64,000 nt of DNA from Angiostrongylus vasorum. Lineage: Eukaryota > Nematoda > Chromadorea > Rhabditida > Metastrongylidae. Below the pieces are notes generated by a model, which saw nothing but the letters and a program-made list of their open reading frames with translations, ran no database searches and was not told the origin of the DNA. The stretch is from NCBI GenBank assembly GCA_018806985.1, contig JADANN010000365.1, positions 1,226,001 to 1,290,000 on the forward strand, written 5' to 3'. This document shows, one piece after another, positions 47,690-58,952 of the stretch (position 1 is the first letter of the stretch; every line of letters begins with the position of its first letter). The translations under genes and the position numbers were made by a program.

Positions 47690-47977
47690 TAGGTGCTTCC
47701 TCCGTTCTTTTCGTTTTCCTATTTATAACCGACTTCTTGAAGATTTTCATTTCATTTTGAATGTTGGAGAATGCCGGTCGAACAATTCTCCCCTCGAGTC
47801 CTGAGATAGCGGGGGGCGGAGCGTTCCCAGTTGGGTTGCAGAGAGTGATTTTTTTCCCGGACAAGTCCGGTACCAATTTCACGACCCCGGAGGGATGGGA
47901 GGCTTGGTTGGCCTGGAGCGGAATCGAACTAGTTTTAAGACTTTGGTAATCTCCAATTACTTGTCCTACCCAACCTT
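47690..47977 (-). mobile_element. tRNA-derived SINE, family 2
   Basis: Minus-strand copy. The head has an A-box remnant (GGTTGGGTAGGAC) and B box AGTTCGATTCCGCTCC, and the central block lies at 47855-47911, shared with family 1. The family-2 body (CACTCTCTGCAACCCAACTG, GGGAACGCTCCG) follows. The 3' tail is cut short. Confidence 0.85.
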
Positions 47978-48298
47978 ACATTGTCGAGGACTCTTTCGGG
48001 ATCAAGACCATGAGGACCATTTATTTTATTGTGCTTGCCTACTGATACCCACAGGTAGCTTGCTTAGCTCTTAGTGTGGAAACTGGATATATTCACCTGT
48101 AGGGTTACCGATTTCTTCCAGAGTGAACAAAAAGTGCATTTATTTTATCGGACTCCCTAAACATATACTATGTACTCCTATGTCACTTTACTGCAGGTCT
48201 TCAAGCGAATTGACATTTAGAACACAAGTATACCCGTGCAAACTCCTCGTACGCATGCATGGATATACCGTTTTGAATAATAAGCTATACTTCAGCAC

Positions 48299-48675
48299 CC
48301 TCCCAACGGTTTATCGCCTCATCGTGGCTCTGAGGTGTTTCTGGGTGTCGGACTGCGATGTACAGCAGGGGGATTCATACCCTCAGCAGGGCCTCTCAAG
48401 TTGAGAAGCCGTTCGGTGTTTCCGCTTAGGAAGCCCAGGTAAGAGCAAACAAATACCAGGGTCTGCCACCGTCCTGGTAGCAAACTAGTCGCATGGTGGT
48501 AAATCTCCCTCTGATCTGCGACGGCTGCGACTGCTTGTGGTGGTGACGGCCTGGGGCATACTTTGGCCAGGTTGTCCTCGTGATCCAAGGAACTACAATG
48601 GCTAAACCAGGAAATCGGAGAATGGAAATTATGCTGGAGACCGCACAATCAGTGAAGACGAGCCATCCAAGTATC
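48299..48675 (+). repeat. LINE-5'-end-like repeat, copy 3
   Basis: The best-preserved middle section: TAAATCTCCCTCTGATC, GCGACTGC, GGTGGTGACGGCCTGGGGCA. It may continue to about 48800. Confidence 0.7.
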
Positions 48676-48820
48676 CAAATATAATTCACCACAGCAGAAG
48701 CGGTAGTTCCCATTCTATGAATCCACCCGCGTCGCAGGGAAGCACAACGTCGTTTTTTGTCCTCGTTCAACTCACTCTCTATCACCGTGGTACGCGCCAC
48801 ATAGCCTCGCACGTGGCGGG

Positions 48821-49129
48821 CTAGTGAAGGTAGCCACTGCGTGAAATTTGTAATTTTTCAGTGTATTGCAAATCGTAGTAAATCGAACGAAATCCTTCTG
48901 TTTTGTCTTTCATAGTATTCTGAATAGAAAACCACACTGGATCAACATATGTTTTCAAGTAATTAAAGGAAGGAAGTAAGGGAAAGTAAACTAATAACCG
49001 CTCATTACTTTGAGAAGTATACGATAATAGCTTAAGTGTATAATGCCCCATCTCAGACACGAGTTGGTCCACAAAGAAGCGGAGTAAGTTTTTTTTTTTA
49101 ACAAATATCATCTTGCCAATTCTAGCCAA
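48821..49129 (-). CDS. Unrecognised open frame
   Basis: 102-residue minus frame with FFVDQLVSEMGHYTLKLL and YVDPVWFSIQNTMKDKTEG; protein-like, no known domain. The start lies next to an A-run, and a plus-strand donor-like GTAAGT overlaps it. Treat as doubtful. Confidence 0.22.
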   Translation of the reverse strand: MARIGKMIFVKKKNLLRFFVDQLVSEMGHYTLKLLSYTSQSNERLLVYFPLLPSFNYLKTYVDPVWFSIQNTMKDKTEGFRSIYYDLQYTEKLQISRSGYLH

Positions 49130-49468
49130 CTTGATGACGCGGTTAAAATATCATGGATTCAAGGAATAGACGACGCTTATAACAATAGAGAACTTTTTCT
49201 CAAACATGCAATAGTCATTTCCTTCTTCACATATATCAGTTCATAAACATCAATTCCACTAAACAACTAACGATCAAAGTCGGGCATTTAGGATTGAGAA
49301 AATGTGGATTATCCTGGCCATGCCCATGTCCGTGAATTATGAAGCAGTCAAGACAACGAGATCTATACGCCTAAACAGAAAAGAAAAACAGGGATGGTTA
49401 AATATGCTGAATCAAATAAATGCAGTTGTGGAAGTCGTTGAGTCATTTTCATCGATATAGAGAGGTCT

Positions 49469-49621
49469 TCAGTTCTGCTGCCACCACTGCGGTCTTGGCA
49501 GGCTTGGGCAATAAGGATATCCGTACTCAGTACTAAGCATCTGCAACAAACTCTTCGGTAGCAAATTTGGAATTTTGGCATCATGCAATTTAGCGACACC
49601 ACAATCAATATGAAAGGAGGG
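49469..49621 (-). CDS. 3' terminal exon of an unrecognised gene
   Basis: An acceptor (TGATGTAG) at 49622 opens a phase-0 exon of 50 residues and a TGA stop: PSFHIDCGVAKLHDAKIPNL, then LPKSLLQMLSTEYGYPYCPS, then LPRPQWWQQN. The end is rich in aromatics and prolines. A candidate preceding frame (LRDVEIHVSDTSSRLSDDFL) lies at about 49640-49710. No family recognised. The rest of the gene should lie to the right. Confidence 0.5.
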   Translation of the reverse strand, partial: PSFHIDCGVAKLHDAKIPNLLPKSLLQMLSTEYGYPYCPSLPRPQWWQQN

Positions 49622-49714
49622 CTACATCAGAGCGATCATCGAGTTTATTCGCGACAACTCTTAAGAAAATCATCTGAAAGCCGGGATGAGGTATCACTGA
49701 CGTGGATTTCCACG

Positions 49715-50659
49715 TCCCGCAACTACAAAACTTGTGTTCTAATGATGACATTGTTACAAAACCAAATAAGTATTGTGAAGAAGCCTTTTACACTACAAAT
49801 ATTGCATTTGTCTAAAAATAACGGGATTGAAATTGAATTAAAATCACATCTTGCTGTTTTAGAAAAGTCCTTTCATCACTTTAGGAAGTGAATCTATAAT
49901 TTCGATGCCAATTCCTGATGTTTTCCTGGATTGCCATCATGATTACGAACTATTCCATCTCAATACATGTTCCGGGATGCGGAATTTCTCGAGTTATGGT
50001 GAGTTTGATTCTAACACCTTCGTATTGTCGTAATGATACGAAAATCTTTTAACATTGTTTCTGGCTACCTTGTTGTTTTACATCTAACCTATTTGTGAAG
50101 AAGAGATAGAGATCTGCGTGTGTTATTGTTTGGTCTCGAAAAATTGCTGGACCAGACGATTCATGAGTTTTTCTTGATGATGAAAATGATCATAATCGAG
50201 GTAGACTTAATAAAACCGAAGTCTTCAATCATTTTAATGTTGTAAAAAAAATGTGCTTCTCATAATCGCTCTGAATTAATTTGTTCGGTTGCTTGATTCT
50301 CTATTGAACTGTTTTTCTATACTTCAGTGAACGTCACATTCCTATTTTCGTCCTACATAAGCCTGGATGCCATTACATTTTCTCCACATTCTTCGATGTG
50401 GAGAATATACACGTCGACATATCATAATATTGCTTTGAGATTAGGGAGGAATTCACCAACTATGAACTGCCGCTCAAAGCAGACAAGGAAAAATTTGCTC
50501 TCCATCTGTCAATTACCACTGCTACCATTTGAAGCTACTTATGAGTAATTAAAAAATTGAAATTATTTATTTTTTGGCTAATAGACGTTATGACGTTGGT
50601 CTTCCTTTTTCCTTTTTATGTGTGCGTCTTCCATCTGTTTTATCATTATTTTTTACCTT
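49715..50659. other. No gene recognised
   Basis: AT-rich spacer. The open plus frame at 50327-50548 has no domain or splice support. Confidence 0.4.
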
Positions 50660-50865
50660 ACTCTTCATCACGTCTACTTTGCCGGTCCAACTTACAATTG
50701 GTTCGTTTTCCTTACATAAATCGTCCACAAAGGTCTTGGAACATTTTACTTTGTTTCGGCTGCTGCTTGAGGAGTTCGTCGTCTTTACGAATGTTGAAAA
50801 ACGCTGGTCGAGTCGATGCAATCTTGGAGAAAGCCGAGCTAAGGCGTTTCCACATGGATGGGTAG
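50660..50865 (-). mobile_element. tRNA-derived SINE, family 2, 3' part only
   Basis: Contains the family-2 tail (CTTTGTGGACGATTTATG, GCTTGAGGAGTTCGTC on the plus strand, TGTTGAAAAACGCTGGTCGAG). Head and core are missing, as expected of a 5'-truncated copy. Confidence 0.7.
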
Positions 50866-51019
50866 GTAGGGTCCTCGCTCCCTGAGCAACTGCATCACTA
50901 ACTCTGCTATTCCCGCGATGTTTGTTGAAAACAAGAACATTATTTTTGGCGAAAACATATGGGCTGAAGCGTTCCGGTTTCCGTTCCCATTGATTATTTA
51001 AAATTATTAATTAAAAAAA

Positions 51020-51340
51020 TAACCACAATAATGCTCAGATATTTGCAAAACTCTGGACCACAGGTGTCTGGGGTGGGGAACGAACGCGCTGTTGTCCTTA
51101 CCGGGGAGTAACGCGTTCACCACCACACCATGCGGGTCCTTCGTTTCCCCTCTTTTCCAGTTAGTTCTATCGATCAGCGCCATCAGCAATTACTCGTTAA
51201 CGGTATTGATTTATGGGGCCTAAATCGGCAATGAATCCAGTTAAACTGACGCTGTAGTCGAAATCACAATGTTAACTTTTTATTTACTGCCTATTATAAT
51301 TTTCATAGCAGGGTATTGCGTGGTTAAACAGCCACAATGA
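51020..51340. mobile_element. Inverted-repeat (MITE-like) element copy
   Basis: Left terminal repeat ATTTGCAAAACTCTGGACC then ACAGGTGTCTGGGG, followed by the CACCACACCATGCGGGTCCT segment and a right part AGCAGGGTATTG..CCACAATGATGC. Related to 9960-10445. Confidence 0.65.
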
Positions 51341-51622
51341 TGCAAATTAAAAAAATACTTTTGATTTCTTAAAATTTGTTTTAAAAAATTTGGATACAAT
51401 GAAAAATTAAAAAAACTATTTTTCCGGAGGGCAGTTGACAACGTGTAAGATCCAAAGTTAGGAAATAGTGATTTATAAATACAAAATGCATCACTTTAAA
51501 ATAATTTTTTTCTATCATCATGTGGTCACTTTTGTTCGGTTCAGACCATTGACACTGATTTTCTACCGTCGACTCATTAGTAGCCAAGCATTATCCCTAG
51601 AGCTAAAAAAACGAATGAAGAA

Positions 51623-52050
51623 TCATACACGATTACGACAAAATCTAGCGCGATGCTTAAGTATCTGTGTGCCACGTGTCCTATCTGATGTACTGATGAA
51701 ATTCGTCTTTAATGAAGAAAAAAAGCGATACAACTCTGTGCTCTTAAACTGGGGCAGAAAACTAAAGCTTACGTTTGAAAAGAATACATAGGTTCTGGAA
51801 ACGTCACGAACTATAGTGTTTTGCATAAGCATGGCATTAGATTTAGCCCGCAACCATTCCAAAAAACGCCACACCACTTCAGAGGGCTAACTCTGAAAAC
51901 GACATTAATTTCTCGCCGATGGAGCAATTCATAAAATCGTTCGGAGTGCACGTTACAAAAACAGAAGCCTTGAAAGTTTTCCGTATGAGATCGGAAATCA
52001 ACTAACCACCGTTTCAGCAGTCGGCACATCGAAATCTCAAGCATTGCCAT
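51623..52050 (-). CDS. Possible exons of an unrecognised gene
   Basis: Minus strand. An acceptor-like TTAG at about 51888 precedes PSEVVWRFLEWLRAKSNAML. Upstream, 51900-52050 reads RLLKRWLVDFRSHTENFQGF, then HSERFYELLHRREIN. No intron of normal size joins them in frame, and there is no known domain. Confidence 0.2.
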
Positions 52051-52244
52051 TAAGCCAGCATATCTGCTTCAGTTGCTCCTTTAAAAAAGCTCTGCTTCTT
52101 CTTTTTTGAAAATTCTTTGGAAAAGTGTAAAGTCATTCTAGTACAACTTTGATTTATCGCAAAAAGTAGAAGCAGCTGAATTAGTGGCTTCGGAAAGTTT
52201 GTGATGAGAAACGGAAATTATTAAAGACTACGTTATTTTTTTAT

Positions 52245-52635
52245 TTTTATTTCATTTTATATGACCCGTCTTCACGTCTATTGTGCGTATTGCAGCACTT
52301 CCTACATTCGATTCGTTTTCTCGCATCTATTATCCACGAAGATCTTCCAAGTTTTACGTGTGGCTTTGGTTGGTGCTTGAGGATTTTCATTTGCTCTTTA
52401 ATGTCGTAGAATTCTGGTCGGGTCGATTGTTCCTCGATTCTCCCTGGAATCCTGAGATAGCCGGGGTGGAGCGTTCTCAGTTGGATTGCAAAGAGTGACT
52501 TTCTTCTTTGACAAGTCCGGTACTAATTTTCTGACCCCGGATGGAGGAGAGGCTTGGTTGGCTTGGAGCGGAATCGAACTAGCCCCCATGCTCGTGATGA
52601 CGGGCATCTCTACCACTGGGCTACCCGCCTCCCCC
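52245..52635 (-). mobile_element. tRNA-derived SINE, family 2, complete reference copy
   Basis: The head at 52635 reads GGCGGGTAGCCCAGTGGTAG (A box), B box AGTTCGATTCCGCTCC, central block 52507-52562, body CACTCTTTGCAATCCAACTG, tail ATGAAAATCCTCAAGCACC then an A-rich end at about 52245. About 390 bp. Confidence 0.9.
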
Positions 52636-53294
52636 CTTTTTTTTAAAGGATATGTACAATGGATAATGGACGAAAATCATAACGAATCTAAATAACAAAG
52701 TCATGCGTGAGGTACTAAATTATAAGGATGGAATAAATGATTTAGAAATGTAGTGAAGGTTATTACCACATTTGTGCTTCGTCAATGATTTCAATTCATG
52801 AAGTCAATTTTTCTCTGTGTGATATGCGTAATTCCTTCCGCAGAACTCATTGAGTTATCCTTAGTGGACGAAAATTCTGCTTCAGCAAAGTAATTTTTTG
52901 CTCAGCAAGGTAGAGAACTAGTAATTCTTCATCACTAACGAAGCCATTGGAAGCGAATCGCCAGTATGGTTTCCACTGCACAGAGAAGCTCCAATGTTCA
53001 CCGCTCTCTATTCTCTTTATTAAGAAAGAAATCCCTGTCACTCTTCAAGTACACAGGAAGCTCTGTATCAACAATCAATTTTAGTAAATATTTACACTGC
53101 TTGGACACGATAATTGTGGCAAACAAAGAAACCCGCGCTAAAGAAGAGCAATGGCATTTGTAACAATTTTAAGTGAATTCGACTACTCGTAACGCTTGCA
53201 AGAATTTTGTCGCATTTCCAATTTCTGAAGTCATACGCTAATTTTTTTTGACATGTGCATCGAACACCATTATAGTCATATATTCATATAATTT
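52636..53294. other. No gene recognised
   Basis: Spacer between two family-2 SINEs. Nothing coding is supported. Confidence 0.45.
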
Positions 53295-53690
53295 TTCCTA
53301 GCATAACCCGACATCATGTGTACCACGCTCTGGGAATCACAGCACTCCTTACATCGGATTTAATTCCTCATCTGCGAAGGTTTTCGAACTATCTGAGTGT
53401 GATTTCGGTTGCTGCTTGAGGATTCTCCGTCTTCGTCACGAAAGTGATTGAACTCTGGTAGAGTTGATCTTCCCTAGAGTGTTCATCACTCTAGATAGTT
53501 TTACGAAAGTAATTCCACTTGGATTGGAAGAAGTCAGATTGTTTCAGACAAGTATACCATCAACTCCTCAGCACTGGAGTGACGAAAGCCTTAGTAGACC
53601 TGGTGCGCTGCCGAGCCGAGGGCTGCGTAGGTTAGAACGCCCTCCCTAATGAACATGTTCACTAGCACTGCGCCACTGCTTTCCTATTCA
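53295..53690 (-). mobile_element. tRNA-derived SINE, family 2, diverged
   Basis: Head with AGTGGCGCAGTGC at about 53683, central block strongly diverged near 53548-53590, tail (GCTTGAGGATTCTCCGTCTTC on plus) well aligned to the other copies. Confidence 0.7.
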
Positions 53691-54084
53691 TATAATATAT
53701 GTGTAATATAAATGAGATAAAACAAGATGCTAAACATTCGCCTGAACCTGAAAACAAGGCAGATGATATGCTGCGTGACCGTTGGACTTGAGAACGGGAA
53801 TTTATTACCTTAAACTGAAACAGAATCGGCATTTATTACATTTAACTGAAATAACAAAACCGCTTCCCTAGCTTTGTGTGATTTCGCGACCACTGGTAAA
53901 TTGTAAGAAATGCTAGTTTTTTATTCTGTTTCCTGTTTCTACACTAATGAGGACATTTAGCTGTTCCAAAGCACTTATGTAATGGATCTTTATTTCTTTC
54001 TTTCACATGTGTGACAGATCATTCTTGTCACTGATCTAATCCTCCTTAATGATTAAGCCTGTAATCTCCCCCTTAAGAAGCCAG

Positions 54085-54425
54085 ATAACACAGTGGCACT
54101 GATGACGTTCATCACTAGCACGGTGATGGTTTGACATACTCCCGGCTTCACGAAGCCTCCTATCCGTCGAGAAATTGTTACTAGAATTGTCTGTGAGCAG
54201 TTCATCCCCCAATGCAATTGGGGAATGCTCTAACCCCGCTAGCCCAAGACTCCAGAGAGAAACGACTCGATCAGAATTCATCGACATTCATAAAGAAGAC
54301 GGCAATCCTCAAGCAGAAGCAGAACCTACACTTGAAAAGTTCGAAGGTCTTCCTGAGTTATACATGCGAAGAAAGGAATTCAATGCAAGAAGATCTGGGA
54401 TCCGCATATTAGATATGAAGGTGGA
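54085..54425 (+). mobile_element. tRNA-derived SINE, family 2, plus orientation
   Basis: Core GAAGCCTCCTATCCGTCGAG then AAATTGTTACTAGAATTGTC, body with GGGAATGCTC and ACGACTCGATCAGAATTC, tail ATCCTCAAGCAGAAGC and TCGAAGGTCTTCCTGAG. Faces the 53295-53690 copy. Confidence 0.75.
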
Positions 54426-55609
54426 ACGCGTCAGATAAAAGGTCTTCCGTTGACGTTTGGTTTCAAATTGTGTAGCAACCACGAAGTGTAGTATTCAGAA
54501 ACAAATGCAAGAAATAATTACCGTGGCGCTTCTTTAGGTGCGCACTGTTCAACGTCCACCTGTCCGAAGTTTACTCACTCAGCAGCGCTCTCCACGAACA
54601 GATTCTGGTATATTTTCAAAAACTTCTACCCAGCTGTACGTAATTGCTCAGTGAAACTGGTATTGACCTATGACTTTGAAGAAATCACCGAAATAACTTT
54701 CATTTAATGAGTACAATGTTCAATTATGCAATGTAAATATGTTATATTGAGCACGACATCAACAGTAAGACAACACTAACAATTTACCCTTTCTTCATCA
54801 CAGAGACAAAAATACAGAGATACACGACGATAGGAATGTAGTTCAACTGAAAAACTGCTAATACAACGGTTTCTTCTTCATATTCTACCTTTACAAACTA
54901 GTGAACAGATTAGAGTTCAAAACGTAGTACCATCGTCCATAATTAAACCAAAAGTCAGTACGATTTGGGAATTTCTTTTATGGTGCGGGAAAACTATGGG
55001 TAATGTGCCCACGGTTTCAACAAAAAATCTCTGAGTTTTACAGCTACTAAGCTGTTCTTCTAGAACCTCACTTTTTCGGAATCCCTACAAATGCACTCGT
55101 TCCACAGCCATGAATAAAATTTCTTTCAATTTCACTTGGCACTATATTTTGCATTAAACCTCGATGTGTTAAATGAAAGATCGCTCCAGAACATTCCATT
55201 GTCGTGAGTTTAGAATTTCTTTCCCTGGTGGAACAATTGATGTATACAGCTTACATGGCGTTTTCATGTCACTCAGATAATATCTAGATTACGACTTGCT
55301 AAGGCAAGTGCATTATCTTTCAGTAGAAGCCAACATTTCTCGACGCAAAATCCCCTGCTCTTGGATGTTAGCGAAGAGCCCATCCAGTAATCCCCTAGCA
55401 TATCAATCAGGAAGTGTCAGGGAGAAATGATTTAAGTGGTTGCTATGCACTACAAGATTGCGTTTCCGCACTCGAGACAATAAAATAATACTCAGCGTGT
55501 GACAAATCGAAATCCGACAATCTTTGAAGTTAGTCGCAGACGACGTCTATCAGGATATGCTGAGCATTTTGTTTCTACGAAAGGTAGACTGCTAACGGAA
55601 TCCACATTC
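54426..55609. other. No gene recognised
   Basis: AT-rich 3' flank of the membrane-protein exon, possibly its 3' UTR. No repeat recognised. Confidence 0.4.
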
Positions 55610-55759
55610 TTACATGTCGTTTCGGAAGAACCGTTGAACGCATGAGATGCAAATAAATAAAAATAACATTCCACAGAACACTATTGCAGGAATAACGATC
55701 AGTAGTATTCCTATGATATCCTCTTCGGTTCCTTCTTGAAATACAACGTGCTCGTCTTC
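55610..55759 (-). CDS. 3' terminal exon of a single-pass membrane protein
   Basis: A consensus acceptor (CTGTTTCAG) at 55760 opens a phase-0 exon of 49 residues ending in TAA. The first 15 residues are acidic (EDEHVVFQEGTEED), then comes one clear helix, IIGILLIVIPAIVFCGMLFL followed by FICISCV, then a short basic tail (QRFFRNDM). By the positive-inside rule the short C-terminus is cytosolic, so this is the end of a type I membrane protein. The signal-peptide exon at 63508-63708, in the same phase and strand, is a possible start of the same gene 8 kb away. No exons in between could be joined with confidence, so they may be separate genes. Confidence 0.6.
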   Translation of the reverse strand, partial: EDEHVVFQEGTEEDIIGILLIVIPAIVFCGMLFLFICISCVQRFFRNDM

Positions 55760-56429
55760 CTGAAACAGTAGTAAGAATCAAAATCTTTCGAAAAAATTTT
55801 GAATTGAAAAAAGTAACTTGAATATTTTATAACAAGCCTTTGTAAAAACTTGCATCTGTGCTGGGAACCGATGTTATATTTTTTAACCCAAGAAGAAACA
55901 GTTATGACTAGTTATAGACGAAGATTCAGTCAAAACAACTTCTCGCTGAAAAGATAAAAATTAGTCTTCAAGGCGTTAAGGGATATGCTTTGTGTAGGAG
56001 GTGCCCTTTATAGCTATCTTAACCTATTTCATGTTCCGATGAACTTGAACCTCTGATTTCAAATAACACTTCAAATGCCACAGATTTCTTTTTATGACTT
56101 TTCCCTACAAAATTATAAAGACAGCTTTTCAGGCTGAAGACACGAGCGCTCGATTACTATGCGACTAAAATTTAGAAAAATAACGGTTAGTTTACGTTAC
56201 GGATTATGAGTGCAAAGGTGGTTAGTAGACCTACGAACGCCGGTCAAAATTTGCCAGCAGGCTTTCTGACAGCGGAATACCTACTTCACTTGACATCTGG
56301 TCTACTTGGAGATGTTTAATCTTTTTGATCGTGAACGGAGACTCGAGGAATTTTTTCCCGTGAGCATCGTTTCCTTTATATTCGGTCAAAGGCCAATCCT
56401 ACAACCACAGTCGAAATGGACCAACATTT

Positions 56430-56980
56430 GCTCTGTTTGGCTACTGCTTGATGTTATGAAAACGACGTAAAACAGAGATCATTCAGCTGCCGGCTATCGA
56501 CTTTCACTCCCATGTTATCCAATTCCAGTTCAGCGCGTGAAGTTTTAGACAATGACTGTAAATCATTTTGGCAATATAGCATCGCCCTGTGGAAGGCTTC
56601 TTTTCTACGTCAGTGATGACAGCAACCGATTCGTGAAATCCTGGTACTGAACTTGTCATATGGTTAGCAAAGGATCCTTAATTTAGAACGAACGCATGAA
56701 CGTCCATCTTCACGACTTCTTCTGCATCAACTGAGTCATAGGCTTTTTTCCAGTGGATAAAAAATAAAACAAAGAAATTCTTCGTACTTTGGCAAAATTC
56801 GATTAGTTTTGTTGTTGTTGGATGCAATCCATTACGCTGAAACCTTTTTCGAAACTCATCTTGATGTCATAGCTGTCTTTCTCATGTTCTCTCAGTTCTG
56901 CTGACGAAATAAGAACCAGAATAATAGTCCAGAATAAAAGAGCACATCTCTAAATTTACTTTCGTCCCAAGAAAGAAGAT
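56430..56980 (-). mobile_element. Old LINE reverse transcriptase fragment
   Basis: Minus strand reads GLHPTTTKLIEFCQSTKNFF followed by FIHWKKAYDSVDAEEVVKMD, the region just before the palm of an RTE-type reverse transcriptase, then decays into stops. Confidence 0.75.
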
Positions 56981-57424
56981 CTGTGGGTTTTCGGCATAAT
57001 AATACGAGTCAGATTGAGTCGAAGGGAGTCGGCATAAAGTTTGTGAAATTCAATTTAAGGTCCCAAAGTTGGTTTCCAAAAAGAATGTACTTCGAAGTAA
57101 GCAGAAAGTAAGTCCACAAGCCAATTCAGCAGCATTAATACCTGCAGAAAGTCATGGAGCTCTCTAGTAGAAGTTTCCTTCCATTGCCTCCCATAATTCA
57201 CCAATGGTGGACACCATTCTATGCCGGTAATTGTTAAATCGCTAGTGAAGTGACTATTCCTGACGGAGTGAATTACAACGAACAGTTAAATTCATCGCAA
57301 ATTCTGCTAATCTTGTATAAATCATTTAGGGTTCGAATTTCACGGCAGCGTCAGCACAAAGATTTAAGCCATCGAATTTATAGCTTTGTTACAATACTGT
57401 AAAGGATCTTGAGAAGCATAGCAC

Positions 57425-57631
57425 TTAAACGAGTATGGCAAAGCCTAGAATTGTGGTTTGAGCTGCTCTCATAAAAGAGAAGTGCAAAATTCGCTGTTTT
57501 CCGACTCCGTTCGCTGTCAGTGAAAATAGTTCAAATTCGTTTCCAATTGTTATATCCGTGTCATCATAGTAGGGTTTCAGTGAAGGACAAGTATTCTGTC
57601 TTTGCCTTCTCTCATTTATTAGATGTGCCAT
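57425..57631 (-). CDS. Unrecognised open frame, possible exon
   Basis: From an ATG at 57631: MAHLINERRQRQNTCPSLKP, then YYDDTDITIGNEFELFSLTA, to a TAA. The frame also extends upstream through a hydrophobic stretch (TITVPFRFVFILFNF). Protein-like but without known domain or clear splice sites. Confidence 0.28.
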   Translation of the reverse strand: MAHLINERRQRQNTCPSLKPYYDDTDITIGNEFELFSLTANGVGKQRILHFSFMRAAQTTILGFAILV

Positions 57632-57829
57632 TGAGAAAATTTTAATGAAATTGAATAATATAAATACAAAACGAAATGGGACAGTAATGGTCACAAATGA
57701 ATAATTACAGCCACTTTATACAGTTCCTTCGCACATTTCTAAATAACACAATAGTGTGCGTCTTTAAAAAGCTTGAAGAACGAAACAAGAGTTCTTTCTT
57801 ACAGTTGAAGGGAACCACCCGTAAATCTT

Positions 57830-57985
57830 GCAGTAATTCCCAAGTCCGACTCTCTATTAACTTTGGCACTAGCCAATAATTCCGTGTTCTTTGGGAAGCA
57901 CACACGATGTTGTTACTACACTGTCTATTTATTCCCAAAATTTGGCGTTTCGGCAGAAGTCGCATTCTTAAGGGTCTCGAGTGGT
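57830..57985. repeat. One-armed foldback fragment
   Basis: AATTCCCAAGTCCGACTCTC, then TATTTATTCCCAAAATTTGG and GCGTTTCGGCAGAAGTCGCA match one arm of the foldback family. Confidence 0.55.
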
Positions 57986-58667
57986 CAATTTAACGGTAAT
58001 CTAGTCGACTAAATATCTTCATAAGTCCAGCAAAAACATCATGATATATAGATTTCAACGTTATTTTAAACAAATCAGCTTCTTCACATCTTCACCGCTT
58101 TTTATGAGTTTTTCACTGAGTGTTCCACATGGAGACCAATCTTACAGAGTTCATTGAATAAGTAATGGACCTCTTCCACATTAAAATATCACTGTGAGAT
58201 ATCGTGTGAGATCATACGTGATAACGATGCATTCCTCTTTGCGCTTCATTTCTAGATACATGGAACTTATCCAGGATGTTTCGAGAGTTTTCCGCGTTGA
58301 CGTTTTCGATACCTGTACGAGTATGGTAATTGTCACTTCAAAATTTACCCCCATTATGTCTGTCTCCCATGGAGGCCTCCCATGGTGGAGAATTTCACGT
58401 TTAAGTTTATCGATTAGGTATTCTTTTTATACCGGACGCACAGCGGTCTACGCGTTTCGTCCATAATATAATCGTCTCAGAATACTTTGCAAGAAATTAG
58501 GCACTCCGAACCCGAACTCATGCATCTGTCTTCCTCGCCGTTAGGGTGAATTGTACCATTTCCCCTTATTCATAGGCAGTCAGAAGTGTTTAGTTTTGAG
58601 CTGTTCAATCTTTCTTATAACTATCTATGCGCACCCAAAAACCGCATAATTTACCTTAACGGTGAAA

Positions 58668-58952
58668 AAGTAAAGCTCTCGGCGTTGATCATTCCCTGAG
58701 GGATGCGGCATGCATTATTCGACTCCATTAAGTGTCGCTGGAGGTGATTGAATGCATATCTGGCCTTTTAAAATGACTCGCAGTGGCCTAACGATGTATC
58801 GGTATCGAGCCAGTGCTGCTATCCTCCCAGAAAAGTCTGACACCAATTTGCCGACCCCAGACAGATGGAGGGCTTGGTGGGCCACGGGCACTAGGACCGA
58901 TTCCACGTGTGTGTCGCAGTGGCGCCTCCAATCACTGCGCCACACGCGCCCT
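58668..58952 (-). mobile_element. tRNA-derived SINE, family 1
   Basis: Full-length, isolated family-1 copy on the right side. Small insertion (GGTATC) beside the CATCGG segment; central block near 58830-58885; head ending CACACGCGCCC at 58952. Confidence 0.92.
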
